Positions 51,294-60,842 of a stretch of 64,000 nucleotides of DNA are shown in pieces. Under the pieces are notes generated by a model, which was not told the DNA's origin, did not search any database, and was given only the letters and a program-made list of their open reading frames with translations. Positions within the stretch are counted from its first letter, which is position 1. Each line of letters starts with the position of its first letter. The stretch is from Fibrisoma limi BUZ 3 (GTDB lineage: Bacteria; Bacteroidota; Bacteroidia; Cytophagales; Spirosomataceae), in assembly GCF_000296815.2 (NCBI RefSeq), contig NZ_CAIT01000004.1, positions 248,001-312,000 of the forward strand. Direction: 5' to 3'. Made by a program: the position numbers and the translations under genes.

Positions 51294-54200
51294 TTACATT
51301 AATTGCCGCATAGGCAGGATGATGCGGAACGTAGCGCCCTGTCCTTCGGCTGATTCAGCCCAGATTTCCCCCTGGTGATTTACTACAATCCGCTGACATA
51401 GCGCCAGGCCAATGCCGGTGCCCTCGTAGCGCTGCCGATGATGCAGGCGCTGGAACAAACCAAAGATTTTTGGCGCAAACGCCGGATCGAAACCAATACC
51501 ATTGTCGGCAACACTAATTTCGCAATGCGGCACCTGCTGATTCAGATGGTCGCGAGCCGCTAACTCATCGGGCGTAAGCTGGCGGGATGAGATGGTAATG
51601 GCCGGTGGTACGTCGTCGCGGACGAACTTGAGCGCATTGCTGATCAGGTTGTGGAACAACTGCGTCATCTGCAACGGAATGGCATCGATCGTGCAAAGGG
51701 TGTCGTAGGTGACGCGGGCGTTCTTCTGACTCAGCAGCAGGTCAAAGTCCTTTAGCACGGACGTAACCGTTTCGGTCAGGTTTACATCCCTGACAAATCG
51801 GACGTTCTGGCTGATGCGGGAAAAATCAAGGATATTTTTGATCAGCACCGACATGCGGTTGGCCGAATCCTGCATTTTGGTCAGGTAGTCGAGGTCTTCT
51901 CCACTGACGTTCGATTGCAGGCGCTCAGAAAGCAGGCTGGCGTAGAGCTGAATTTTGCGCAGGGGTTCCTGTAAATCATGCGACGCTACGTAGGCATAGC
52001 GTTCCAGTTCCTGATTCGACTGCTGAAGCTGTAGGTTCGATTTTTTTAATTCTTCCGTCCGTAACTGTACCTGATTCTCCAGTTCATACTCCGTCATCCG
52101 CTGGGCCGTAATGTCCTGCGAGGTACCCCGTAGCAGATACGGCACATCCTGTTCATTAAACAAAACGCGGGCCTGCGTTCGCAGAATGTGCTCCTGGCCG
52201 GTTAGCTGGTTTACAACGGTGTACTCCAGGTCCATCCGACTGCCCGATTCCAGGTGCATGGCCGCCCGAAACTTCTGGTCTACCTGCGCCCGGTCTTTTT
52301 CATGAATGCACCTGGAAATGAGCTCAGGCGTAACCGCTTCGGTCGTGCCCAGCCAATCCTTCACCCGGTCAGATGAAGTCATTTCACCTGTCAGCAAGTT
52401 GATTGTCCAGGTTGCTAGTTCGGCCAGATCAACGGCTTCGCTAAGACTCTCCTGGGCTTCCTGTAGTTGTTGTTTGGCCAGGACGTGGTGCGTCACATCG
52501 ACGGCCATGTTCAGAATGGCGTACACATTGCCATCGGCGTCGTGGAGGGGCTTGTAAGTAAACGTAAAGTAGAAGCTTTGCAGTACCCCGTCAATCACCA
52601 GATCGGCGCGGTCTTCGGTGGCCTGGTAGGCAACTCCCGTGGTATACACATCGGCCAGCAGTTGGTGAAAAGGCTGACCTTCCAGTTCAGGTAAGGCGTG
52701 GCGCAGTTTTTTTCCAATCGCGGATGCGTCTTTGCCCCACAGTTTCAGCATTGCGTCGTTGGCCAGTTGAATGACCATGTCCGGACCGGCATAAACGGCC
52801 GTAGCGAAGGGCGCATCCAGCACCAGATGGCGGAACCGCTTTTCGCTTTCTTCCAGTTCTTTTTTGGCTTTTACCTGCGGGGTCACCTCGGTAGCGACAG
52901 TCAGTACGCCGTTGATGGAACCGTCGGTATCCCGAACGGGTGCGTACACAAAATTGAAGAAGCAATCGTCCAGTTGCCCGTTGCGGTAGAGTTTGACCGG
53001 AGTCTCATAGCCATAATACGGGTTTCCGGATGTGTAAACGCCTTTATAGAGGTCAATAAACCCCTGTTCTTCAATTTCGGGAAGAGCGTCGGCCAGCGGA
53101 AGACCAATTATGTCGGCGGTCCGGCCCAAAAGGTTGAGCATGTAGTCGTTGGCCGATTCGAAAACCAGCTTATCGCCCCGGAGCAGCGTAATGGCTACCG
53201 GTGCCTGCATGATCATACCCCGGAACCGCTCTTCACTTTCCATTAAGGCCTGTTGGGTCGCCAGTTCCGGGCGCATATCCCGCATCACGGCCCCTATCGC
53301 AATGGGCTTACCGCTGTCGGGGTCGTCGATCCGGATCGTATTGTTGAATACCGGAAAAATTTCGCTGGTTTTCAGGTTCCGGACCAGCATCTTGCCCGAC
53401 CAGCGGCCGAGGTTCATGACCGAGGGCAGAACGTCCTGCTCTACCAGAGAAAAATGCTCGGGTGCGTGAAGTTCGGCGATGGGCGTTTCCTGAACCTGCT
53501 GAAACGAGTCGAAGCCCAGCATGTCCATCCCGGCCTTGTTGAGGTAGGAATTTTTGCCGTCCAGTTCCAGAATGGACATAAGTTCAACGCTGTTGTCGAC
53601 CAGCGTGAGCAGTTTTCGCTGGGCTTCTTCGGCGGCTAGTTCCGGGCGCAGGTCGCGCATGGTGAACCCGCGACCGATGGGTTTACCCGTACGGGGGTCG
53701 TCGATCCGGATCCCGCTGGCATGGCAGAGAATCGGTTCGTCCGTCTGGAAATGCCGCAGCACCACCTGTCCCGACCAGTGGCCCTGCTCCAGGACTGTTG
53801 GCACCGCTACGTCGCGAATGAAGCTGAAATGGTCCGGTGCGTAAAAATCAGCTACCGTCTTTCCCGCAGTCAGGTCGGCTTCGGCCAGCCCAACGAGTTC
53901 GCGTCCGGCCCGGTTAACGTAGGTAACTTGTCCGTCAAGCGTAGCGATCGCCATAAAGTTCTGGCTGTTCTCAACCAGTTTCAGGAGTTTCTGCTGTTCG
54001 TCACGCAGCGCTACGTCGGCGGTGATGTCCTTGATGATGGAGAAAAGGCTTTCGGGCTTTCCTGCCTCATCGAAACTGATGGTGGTCTGGCTGTCGGTCC
54101 AGATGACGCTGCCATCCTTCCGAATCCATCGTCGCTGGACGTTTATGGTGTTTTCAGTCCCGGGTAGTAAGGTTTGCAACCGACTGTGAAAATCGGGGAG

Positions 54201-55181
54201 TTCATCGGGGTGGAGGATGACCGTGAACGTGTTGTTGTGAAGTTCCTCGGCCGCATAGCCGGTCATCTGGCAGAACGCCTTGTTAAACTCGATAAACGTA
54301 CCGTCTGGCTCAGAAATAACAATGCCAACCGACGCATTGTCAAAAGCAGTCTGAAAGCGTTTTTCCGCGTTTCGAAGAGCGGTTTCCCGGCGTCGGTCTT
54401 CCGTAATGTCGAGCAGGGTTCCGGCTAATCGGTACGGGCGACCGTTGTCATCAACGTACAGTTTGCCGTGGCATCGAATCCAGCGCAGCCGACCATCGTC
54501 GGCACCGACGACGCGAAATTTACGATCAAATCGACCGGTTAAACCAGCCTGCAAAGCCTGTTCTATATTCGAGTCAACACCGGCGCGGTCGTCCGGATGA
54601 ATGAGCCCCAGCAGTTCGGTCAGGTGAATAAACTCTCCTTTTGAATAGCCGAAGAACGACCGGCTGCGTTCGTCCCATTTGACCAGACTATTCGTCGGGT
54701 CGAGGTTCCACGTACCCAACTCTGCCGATTCCAGCGCAATACGCCAGTCTTCGTGTTTTTCCTGCTGCGCCTGTTGCAGTCGGACCCGCTCAGATAAGTC
54801 GGTCATCGCTCCAACCATCCGGATGGTTTTGCCGTTGTGGCGAATGGTGAACCCCCGGTCGTATACGTGTGCATAGGTGCCATTAGCCAGCCGGAATCTG
54901 TATTCATCCGACCACTCGCTGCCCTGTTCAATAACTTCGTGTATCCGGTTGACCACCCGTTCTTTATCGTCGGGGTGAATCCGGCCGTACCAGAATTCTA
55001 CGCCCGGTTCGATGGTTTCGGTATGGCTGCCAAACAATTTTTCAAACCCTTCGTTACGCCAGATCTGGTTGGTTTCCAAGTTCCAGTCCCAGAAAATATC
55101 ATGAGTTGCCCGGGCTATGAGTTCAAACCGTTCATCGGCCGGTGCCGTGTACTCATCAACGGGATTCTGATTGTCAGGCAT
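51294..55181 (-). CDS. Soluble multi-PAS sensor histidine kinase
   Basis: 1295 residues without membrane helices. About eight PAS/PAC modules in a row (for example FELIARATHDIFWDWNLETNQ, FQTAFDNASVGIVISEPDG, FRGMIMQAPVAITLL, FRHLVLDAPFATAVY) precede a coiled linker and the kinase. The HisKA motif is ERYAYVASHDLQEPLRKIQ, the N-box LFHNLISNALKF, with G-boxes VADNGIGFDP and GTGIGLALCQRI. Modules 4 and 5 (about 395-640) look like a tandem duplication, sharing HFSLVEQDVLPSV-type and RIDDPxxGKPI blocks. No regulator gene adjoins it; it may feed a distant one. A GAF gene is upstream. Confidence 0.92.
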   Translation of the reverse strand: MPDNQNPVDEYTAPADERFELIARATHDIFWDWNLETNQIWRNEGFEKLFGSHTETIEPGVEFWYGRIHPDDKERVVNRIHEVIEQGSEWSDEYRFRLANGTYAHVYDRGFTIRHNGKTIRMVGAMTDLSERVRLQQAQQEKHEDWRIALESAELGTWNLDPTNSLVKWDERSRSFFGYSKGEFIHLTELLGLIHPDDRAGVDSNIEQALQAGLTGRFDRKFRVVGADDGRLRWIRCHGKLYVDDNGRPYRLAGTLLDITEDRRRETALRNAEKRFQTAFDNASVGIVISEPDGTFIEFNKAFCQMTGYAAEELHNNTFTVILHPDELPDFHSRLQTLLPGTENTINVQRRWIRKDGSVIWTDSQTTISFDEAGKPESLFSIIKDITADVALRDEQQKLLKLVENSQNFMAIATLDGQVTYVNRAGRELVGLAEADLTAGKTVADFYAPDHFSFIRDVAVPTVLEQGHWSGQVVLRHFQTDEPILCHASGIRIDDPRTGKPIGRGFTMRDLRPELAAEEAQRKLLTLVDNSVELMSILELDGKNSYLNKAGMDMLGFDSFQQVQETPIAELHAPEHFSLVEQDVLPSVMNLGRWSGKMLVRNLKTSEIFPVFNNTIRIDDPDSGKPIAIGAVMRDMRPELATQQALMESEERFRGMIMQAPVAITLLRGDKLVFESANDYMLNLLGRTADIIGLPLADALPEIEEQGFIDLYKGVYTSGNPYYGYETPVKLYRNGQLDDCFFNFVYAPVRDTDGSINGVLTVATEVTPQVKAKKELEESEKRFRHLVLDAPFATAVYAGPDMVIQLANDAMLKLWGKDASAIGKKLRHALPELEGQPFHQLLADVYTTGVAYQATEDRADLVIDGVLQSFYFTFTYKPLHDADGNVYAILNMAVDVTHHVLAKQQLQEAQESLSEAVDLAELATWTINLLTGEMTSSDRVKDWLGTTEAVTPELISRCIHEKDRAQVDQKFRAAMHLESGSRMDLEYTVVNQLTGQEHILRTQARVLFNEQDVPYLLRGTSQDITAQRMTEYELENQVQLRTEELKKSNLQLQQSNQELERYAYVASHDLQEPLRKIQLYASLLSERLQSNVSGEDLDYLTKMQDSANRMSVLIKNILDFSRISQNVRFVRDVNLTETVTSVLKDFDLLLSQKNARVTYDTLCTIDAIPLQMTQLFHNLISNALKFVRDDVPPAITISSRQLTPDELAARDHLNQQVPHCEISVADNGIGFDPAFAPKIFGLFQRLHHRQRYEGTGIGLALCQRIVVNHQGEIWAESAEGQGATFRIILPMRQLM

Positions 55182-55320
55182 GCGTGGCTTTTACGTTACA
55201 GGTGTCAGGAATACTTACTTCATGGCCTCAAGTTAACGGGCTGAGCTACCGGCGCGTAAACGCACAGCATATAACACATCTAATCCAGGATCAGTTATCG
55301 GTTAGACGCCTTTCACAAAC

Positions 55321-55349
55321 AAAATAGCCCACAGCGAAGCACCGTGGAC
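55321..55349 (-). terminator. Imperfect hairpin between the GAF gene and the multi-PAS kinase gene
   Basis: ATAGCCCAC near 55323 pairs with GTGGACTAT ending near 55350 (one mismatch), inside the roughly 275-bp gap between two minus-strand genes. It probably ends the GAF transcript. Confidence 0.4.
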
Positions 55350-55456
55350 TATCCGGTAGTTCCATTTTGTACTCAATGGATGTTACAAATATATTGAATA
55401 AAGTATACGGTGCTTTCCTGGAGGAAAGTCCGGAATCATCCAGGTAGGGTCAGACA

Positions 55457-56197
55457 CTACTTTACTGAATTTGTGGTGCTGCTAAGGAGCGTTTTCAGGA
55501 ACTGGCTGAGGCTGTTAATGCTCTGTTGGATGGTTGTGATAGGGGAGAGCTGATCAGGGCGGGGGGCGCTGCCGGCCAGCGTATCCGACGCTGAAACAAT
55601 AGACTGAAGCAGAGGCTGAGCGTCCGTTTGGAGCGTATGCCTGGCAACCACGATGGCCTGATGCTCGGCTTTCTGTTTCTGTTGGGCTTCGGTGAGGGCC
55701 AACTGAGTTTTTCGCAGTTCAAACTCCGTACTTACCCACCTCGCCAGCGCTTTCAACGACATTAGCTGATTGTCGGTGAGGGTACGGGGGCGGTGGTCGA
55801 TGACGCATAGGGAGCCAAGCGCGTGACCATCGGGGTTAACGAGCGGTACACCAGCATAGAACACTACCCGGGGATCGCTAACGGTGAGGGGATTGTCGAA
55901 AAAACGATCGTCGGTACGTGCGTCCGGAACAACGAAAATTTCGTCGGGCTTCAGAATCGCATGGGCGCAGAACGAGTATTCGCGGGGTGTTTCGTCGTCG
56001 TTTAACCGCCGTTTTGACTTGAACCACTGCCGATCTTCATCCACCAGACTGACCAGCGAAATGGGTGTGCGGCAAATCTCAGAAGCCAGCCGGGTGATGT
56101 CATCGTATACTCCCTCAGGTAGGGTATCCAGGATGTTGTACGAATGTAAGGCTTTCAGGCGTTCAGACTCGTCGTCGGGCAGGGGGGCTGATTTCAT
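55457..56197 (-). CDS. GAF domain protein
   Basis: 246 residues, cytoplasmic. The GAF domain (about 15-160) shows the typical two-component-associated form: [63 protein letters not shown] and [27 protein letters not shown]. The C-terminal part is a long helix likely to form a coiled coil, but there is no kinase or cyclase domain. It could sense redox or small molecules and act on the multi-PAS kinase encoded next on the same strand. A TATCTTTG element (56227-56220, minus) sits 22 bp before the ATG. Confidence 0.88.
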   Translation of the reverse strand: MKSAPLPDDESERLKALHSYNILDTLPEGVYDDITRLASEICRTPISLVSLVDEDRQWFKSKRRLNDDETPREYSFCAHAILKPDEIFVVPDARTDDRFFDNPLTVSDPRVVFYAGVPLVNPDGHALGSLCVIDHRPRTLTDNQLMSLKALARWVSTEFELRKTQLALTEAQQKQKAEHQAIVVARHTLQTDAQPLLQSIVSASDTLAGSAPRPDQLSPITTIQQSINSLSQFLKTLLSSTTNSVK

Positions 56198-56268
56198 CAG
56201 ATGTGTATGGTGATAGAAACAAAGATAGCGACAAATAGGAACGGAATTGCATCACGTCGACCAGAGGG

Positions 56269-56721
56269 CTATCGCAAGTCGCGGAGGTTGAAGCCGTACA
56301 GCACGGCGAAAATGATGCTGAAAAAGACCCCGAACGTATGCAGGAAGGCGTCGCTGCCGGCCAGTATGAACGGTAAAATTAAGCCGGTCGACACACCCAG
56401 CAGGTAAATCCAGAAGCCGATCCGGCGGAGTCGAAACATCAGAATTGCGCCAATCAGTGTGAGCAGTGAATACACAAATTGAGCAATGGCCAGCGAACGG
56501 ATCTCTTCCGGATCGCCGGGCATGGGAGCATCGCCCGATGACCGGTCCTCGAAGTATTCGGTAGGCTGTTGTTTTTGCTGTTCAGGGGTTAGTGTCCGCT
56601 TAATGTAGGGAGTTTGCGAAATGGCATCGGTCCGCCAGAACGAAACGGCCGAATCAAAAAGGCCCCAGCCGCAACTCAGAAAGGTTAATACACAAAGAAG
56701 GGTCAGAAATTGGGAACGCAT
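56269..56721 (-). CDS. Hypothetical membrane protein
   Basis: 150 residues from the ATG at 56721 (MRSQFLTLLCVLTFLSCGWGLF); an ORF start 8 codons upstream is less likely. Three to four membrane helices: N-terminal (4-24), about 75-95 (SLAIAQFVYSLLTLIGAILMF) and about 100-140 (GFWIYLLGVSTGLILPFILAG), with a polar loop between the first two. It resembles small DUF4064- or tetraspan-like membrane proteins, but no family could be assigned. It diverges from the SCP2-like gene, and the 120-bp gap must contain both promoters. Confidence 0.6.
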   Translation of the reverse strand: MRSQFLTLLCVLTFLSCGWGLFDSAVSFWRTDAISQTPYIKRTLTPEQQKQQPTEYFEDRSSGDAPMPGDPEEIRSLAIAQFVYSLLTLIGAILMFRLRRIGFWIYLLGVSTGLILPFILAGSDAFLHTFGVFFSIIFAVLYGFNLRDLR

Positions 56722-56841
56722 GCTATTGGGCGGGTTAAAACCCACTTTATACTGTTAAGGCAGACATCCGTCCGCTATACCTAAAAACCTTATTTTCGCG
56801 CGAGAGTTTCCATAATGAAAACTCAATAACCAGCTATTCGT

Positions 56842-57138
56842 ATGAGCCTCCAGGAACTAACCGAACAAATCCGCACCAAAGCTACTCACGCCGACAGCCT
56901 GAACGCAACCGCCAAGATCGTAACCGAACAGGGTGTTGTTTATATTGATGCAACCCAATCGCCGGCTGTTGTATCGAACGACGACCAGCCCGCCGATTGT
57001 GAACTACACGTCAAAATAGACGATCTGGTACGTATGGGCACCGGCGACTTGAACCCCATGATGGCGTTTATGTCCGGCAAGTTAAAAGTAAAAGGCGACA
57101 TGGGCGTAGCCATGAAGATGGGCCAGGTGATGGCGTAA
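56842..57138 (+). CDS. SCP2 sterol-binding-like protein
   Basis: 98 residues, cytoplasmic. It follows the SCP2 pattern: an early strand VYIDATQSPAVVSNDDQPADCELHVKIDDLVRMGTGDLNPMMAFMSGKLKVKGDMGVAMKM, in which the FMSGKLKVKGD block is the family hallmark. Such small domains form a hydrophobic tunnel that binds acyl chains or other lipids. Its physiological ligand is unknown. It is followed by a 23-bp inverted repeat and then by the Tat-exported oxidoreductase gene on the same strand. Confidence 0.88.
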   Translation: MSLQELTEQIRTKATHADSLNATAKIVTEQGVVYIDATQSPAVVSNDDQPADCELHVKIDDLVRMGTGDLNPMMAFMSGKLKVKGDMGVAMKMGQVMA

Positions 57139-57139
57139 A

Positions 57140-57261
57140 TTAAAGAGCGAAAGAGTGAAAGATTGAAAGAGCGATTTGATAAATTCGCTTATTCACTCCG
57201 CCATTGCGATGGTGCGCCACAGCGATGGTTTGTTTCACTCTTTCACTCATTCGCTCTTTAA
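57140..57261 (+). repeat. 23-bp inverted repeat abutting the oxidoreductase start
   Basis: Arms 57140-57162 and 57239-57261 pair with one mismatch and hold a 76-base loop. The arms are made of GAAAGAGCGA/GAGTGAAAGA words. The right arm ends one base before the ATG at 57263, so a hairpin in the message would sit right against the start codon. Confidence 0.7.
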
Positions 57262-57262
57262 A

Positions 57263-58699
57263 ATGCCTAATCCCTCACGACGTAAATTTTTGCAAAGCAG
57301 TGCCCTAACGGCGGCTGCGTTTTATATTGTACCCCGCCACGTATTAGGAAAAGGTTATGTAGCGCCTTCCGACAAGCTGAATATCGCGGCCGTCGGCTGT
57401 GGTGGGAAAGCCGATTTTAACATACAACAGGCTTATAACAACGGCTCCGACAACATCGTCGCACTGTGCGATGTTGATGATCGGCAGTCCAAAAAATACC
57501 GCGAAAAGTTTCCGTCCGCTCCCTATTTTCAGGACTACCGCGAACTGCTCGACAAAGCGGGTAAGACGTTCGACGCGGTGATCGTTACCACGCCCGACCA
57601 CATGCACGCACCCATTGCGATGGCGGCCATGCAGCTTGGCAAGCACGTATACGTAGAAAAACCCCTCACTCACGATATTTACGAGGCCCGGATGCTGACC
57701 GAGGCCGCCCGCAGGTTTAAGGTGGTGACGCAGATGGGCAACCAGGGCAGTAGTGGCGATGCGACGCGGATCATCGAAACGGCGATTCAGAACAAGACGA
57801 TCGGGCACGTGCATACGGTCTATTGCTGGACTAACCGCCCCGTATGGCCGCAGGGCGTCAGGTCGCCCAAGGATAAGGGCGAGTCGCAGCCAATTCCGCC
57901 CGAAGTGAACTGGCCACTGTGGCTCGGTACGGCCCCGGCGCGGGAATACCACGAAGCGTATATGCCGTTCCGGTGGCGGGGCTACTGGGATTTCGGTACG
58001 GGCGCGCTCGGCGACATGGGGTGTCACTTCGTGGACGTACCGTTCCGGGCGCTGAAACTCAAATACCCAACGTCGGTCGAGTGCAGCGTCGGGTCCGTAT
58101 ACGCTGACTTCTTTCAGGAGGCTTTCTTTGATGATGTCTGTCCACCGTCGGCCGCTATTCACCTGACGTTCCCTTCCGAAGACCGGAAGGTGAAAGAGAT
58201 CAAACTATCGTGGTTCGATGGGGGTATCCGGCCGCAGCTTCCCGAAGGCATCGCCTACGAAGACGTATTTCGTAGTGTCGACGGGGGCGTATTGTTCATC
58301 GGTACAAAAGGCATGCTGGCGGGTAACCTGTTCGGGAATGACCCGATTCTGCTACCCCGCGACAAGTTTGAGAACAAGTCCCTGCCCACACCTGAAAAAC
58401 CGCTCGTGGAGGGCAAAACGGATGGGCATCAGCAGCAATGGGTCAAAGCCTGCAAGCAAGGCTACGGTGCTTACACGTCTTCTTCGTTTGACGAAGCCGG
58501 TCCACTGACCGAGACGGTCCTGATGGGCAATCTGGCCACCCGCAGCTACATGGCCCGCGAACCCAGAGCCGACGGACGCGGGTTCACCTTCCCCGGCCGC
58601 AAAAAACTGTTCTGGGACGGCGAACACATGCGGATCACCAACTTTGATTTCGCCAACCAGTTCGTGAAGCGGCAGTATAACGGGGGGTATTCTTTATAG
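57263..58699 (+). CDS. Tat-exported Gfo/Idh/MocA family oxidoreductase
   Basis: 478 residues from the ATG at 57263, chosen because the twin-arginine signal starts there (PSRRKFLQSSALTAAAFYI); the upstream extension would run through an inverted repeat. Rossmann motif LNIAAVGCGGKADFN, family motif VEKPLTHDIYEA with the active-type Lys, and a C-terminal domain with DMGCHFVDVPFRALKL. The cofactor must be bound before export, as in glucose-fructose oxidoreductase. In this family Tat-exported members of Bacteroidota and Planctomycetota often act on glycans. No sugar-specific gene adjoins it except the CBM9-like protein downstream on the other strand. Confidence 0.92.
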   Translation: MPNPSRRKFLQSSALTAAAFYIVPRHVLGKGYVAPSDKLNIAAVGCGGKADFNIQQAYNNGSDNIVALCDVDDRQSKKYREKFPSAPYFQDYRELLDKAGKTFDAVIVTTPDHMHAPIAMAAMQLGKHVYVEKPLTHDIYEARMLTEAARRFKVVTQMGNQGSSGDATRIIETAIQNKTIGHVHTVYCWTNRPVWPQGVRSPKDKGESQPIPPEVNWPLWLGTAPAREYHEAYMPFRWRGYWDFGTGALGDMGCHFVDVPFRALKLKYPTSVECSVGSVYADFFQEAFFDDVCPPSAAIHLTFPSEDRKVKEIKLSWFDGGIRPQLPEGIAYEDVFRSVDGGVLFIGTKGMLAGNLFGNDPILLPRDKFENKSLPTPEKPLVEGKTDGHQQQWVKACKQGYGAYTSSSFDEAGPLTETVLMGNLATRSYMAREPRADGRGFTFPGRKKLFWDGEHMRITNFDFANQFVKRQYNGGYSL

Positions 58700-58750
58700 G
58701 GGGAGAAAAGGAGGAAAGGTTTTCTACTGCATAATCAATACGGCCCGGAG

Positions 58751-59548
58751 TCAGCTTTGGAACTCAACAACGCTCCAGCGTTCGGGCTGGTGGGTATCGT
58801 ATAATCCGTGCGGGGTCATGACCATCGCCGGATGGGGCTGTACTTCCTTACCCGATACCGTCAGTTTCTGGAAGCGGCCTAGGAAGAGCCGCCACTGATC
58901 GCCGTTTTCAGGCGGCAGTGAACGACCATTGGCCAGCCACGTCAGGCTTTGCCACGGAATGGCAATTTCCAGGCTCCAGCCCCGGTCGATGTCACTGTTG
59001 TCGTTTAACGTACCGTCGATCTGAACCGCCGTTTGCAGGCCCGGCATATCGTAGTTCAGGAACGCCCAGCGTGTGCCGCGAGGATGGGTACCGTACCAGA
59101 ATGAAGAACCGCTCCGGTCGTAGTCACCCCCAAAGGTCATAGCGTGCGGCTGGTGTACGTCGAAAAGTGGTACGTCGAACCGGCTGCCCCGCTGGTAGGC
59201 ATCGCGCCAGATGAAAAACACTTCGTAGATGGTGTTGAGGGCGTTTACTTCCAGTTCGTAGTAACAGTCGCCACCGTCGATGAAGAGTTCGAGGTCGTTT
59301 TCGAGGAAAATGATTGAATCGCGCCTGGTCTGGTGGGCTTCTACGAATGGTTCTTCGGCCGAGAAAGCGACGTAGAGATGGGTGTCGTTCCAGAGAATAG
59401 CCGCCCGGGTGTCATACAGGCCTGCCGCACCGGTGACCATATCAACAAAGCGCTGACTCCACGTAGCCGACTGCCAGACTGGCTTAGTGACATCGCCGTT
59501 GATGGCTATGGTTTCGTTGACTTTTTGGGCGATGTAAGGCTGTATCAT
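58751..59548 (-). CDS. CBM9-like carbohydrate-binding protein
   Basis: 265 residues from the ATG at 59548 (MIQPYIAQKVNE); an upstream TTG at 59566 would add six residues. It has the CBM9/DUF1083-type beta-sandwich pattern: GDVTKPVWQSATWSQRFVDM, ILWNDTHLYVAFSAEEP, NDLELFIDGGDCYYELEVNALNTIYEVFFIW, and the C-terminal WSLEIAIPWQSL and WRLFLGRFQK. There is no signal peptide, so it is probably cytoplasmic. Single-domain proteins of this kind may bind sugars or be enzymes of unknown reaction. It converges with the exported oxidoreductase gene. Confidence 0.82.
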   Translation of the reverse strand: MIQPYIAQKVNETIAINGDVTKPVWQSATWSQRFVDMVTGAAGLYDTRAAILWNDTHLYVAFSAEEPFVEAHQTRRDSIIFLENDLELFIDGGDCYYELEVNALNTIYEVFFIWRDAYQRGSRFDVPLFDVHQPHAMTFGGDYDRSGSSFWYGTHPRGTRWAFLNYDMPGLQTAVQIDGTLNDNSDIDRGWSLEIAIPWQSLTWLANGRSLPPENGDQWRLFLGRFQKLTVSGKEVQPHPAMVMTPHGLYDTHQPERWSVVEFQS

Positions 59549-59641
59549 GGCAGGATGTTTAGCCAAACATACGGCAAAACCCGTAAAGTCGATGCTGGTG
59601 CCATTCGGCCCGGGCTACTAGAATAGCTTTTGCATATCCTC

Positions 59642-59725
59642 ACCCCAAACCCCTGAAGGGGCTTAGCGCTGCTAATTTCAAGGGTCCATGGTAAGCAGCG
59701 CTAAGCCCCTTCAGGGGTTTGGGGT
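59642..59725. repeat. 32-bp perfect inverted repeat
   Basis: Arms 59642-59673 and 59694-59725 are exact complements with a 20-base loop; the outer part is ACCCCAAACCCCTGAAGGGG, itself containing a CCCCTGAAGGGG dyad. It occupies most of the 330-bp gap between the two minus-strand genes ending at 59877 and starting at 59548; nothing else was found there. Confidence 0.85.
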
Positions 59726-59876
59726 AAAGCGTAGTGCCAAGATGAAACTGTTCAAATTCGTCTGATCGGGTAGGGGTCCCCATTCGTTATTGCCCGCTAC
59801 TCCATCAAAAAAACACATACCCAGCCTGGCATTGGCGTCGTCAGGCTGGGTACGTATACGGATGACTCGGTTCGAT

Positions 59877-60800
59877 CTAAACCGGAACAGGCGCGGCAAA
59901 AACGGCTTTGTGTTGGGCTACCCACTCGCTGATGGACGTCATTCGGACCGGCAGTTTGTCCAGTACCGGCTGCATATCCACCTGGAAGTTTGGGCGCTGG
60001 TCGGGGAAGTCCCACATCCGCTGGTATTCGCTGGCGGCAGCGGCTCCGGCCCCCGGCCCGAACAACTGATCCAGGATGCCACCAAAGTCGCGGGGCGGCA
60101 TGGCGTAGTAGTCGACCGAGCGGCCTAAGCCTTCGGAAAACGCACGGGCCAAGGCCGGTCCGTCCGGGTTCTCCAGACCACTGATCGGCCAGTTGGCACC
60201 CGCCAGTTCGGGTCGTTCGAGGGCGGCTACCACCAGCGCACTGACATCGTCGGAGGCAATCCAGCTTATCGGCATATCGCTCGGTGCCGGGTATGCTACC
60301 CGATTCTCGTTCGCAACAAAAGGAGCCGTCCAGGGGCCGAGCAGGTTTTCAAGGTATACACTGGGTTGCAACACGATGTAGGGCAAGCCACTGCGTTGCA
60401 GGTAGTCCAGAATATCAATACGTACGTCGATCGATGGGTTACCCGTTCGGACGGGTAAAATGAATCCACTCGTATTCCAGGCCAGCAGGTTTACCCCAGC
60501 GGCTTTGGCGGCATCAATCGCCTGACGGCCGTAGTTGATCACTTCCGCGGGGTTGGCGAAAAACGGAATCAGCAGCGATACGGCGTCCATGCCTTCGCTG
60601 AGTTCGCGCAACCGGTTGGCGTCGGCCATATCGCCTTCTACAACAGTGGCTCCGGCCTGCGCATGATGTGCTGCCTTGTGAGCCGACCGGGTGAGTACGT
60701 ACGGTTGATGGCTGCGTTCCAGCAGCCGGGTCGGGATAGCACCGGCCTGTGAGCCCGTGGCACCGTACACCAGTACTTTGAGTTTTTTGTTAGTGTCCAT
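59877..60800 (-). CDS. NmrA-like NAD(P)-binding protein
   Basis: 307 residues, cytoplasmic. Rossmann fold with LKVLVYGATGSQAGAIPTRLLE (GxxGxxG), then GATVVEGDMADANRLRELSEGMDAVSLL and the C-terminal SDVSALVVAALERPELAG-type segment of NmrA/HSCARG proteins. Members are NAD(P)H-binding redox sensors or quinone/azo reductases. It is divergent from the HxlR regulator gene; the palindromic promoter region between them makes it the probable target of that regulator, as is common for HxlR/NmrA pairs. A 32-bp hairpin follows the gene. Confidence 0.88.
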   Translation of the reverse strand: MDTNKKLKVLVYGATGSQAGAIPTRLLERSHQPYVLTRSAHKAAHHAQAGATVVEGDMADANRLRELSEGMDAVSLLIPFFANPAEVINYGRQAIDAAKAAGVNLLAWNTSGFILPVRTGNPSIDVRIDILDYLQRSGLPYIVLQPSVYLENLLGPWTAPFVANENRVAYPAPSDMPISWIASDDVSALVVAALERPELAGANWPISGLENPDGPALARAFSEGLGRSVDYYAMPPRDFGGILDQLFGPGAGAAAASEYQRMWDFPDQRPNFQVDMQPVLDKLPVRMTSISEWVAQHKAVFAAPVPV

Positions 60801-60842
60801 GACGGATCGTTTGCTTAAACTACGTCACAAAGGTGGGCTGAG

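Noticed and set aside
55420-55433. GGAGGAAAGTCCGG resembles the universal 5' motif of RNase P RNA (rnpB)
   Set aside because: The sequence after it does not follow the rnpB consensus, the remaining RNA would run antisense through the GAF gene, and no matching 3' ACAGA-type element was seen. Treated as chance or a tiny remnant.
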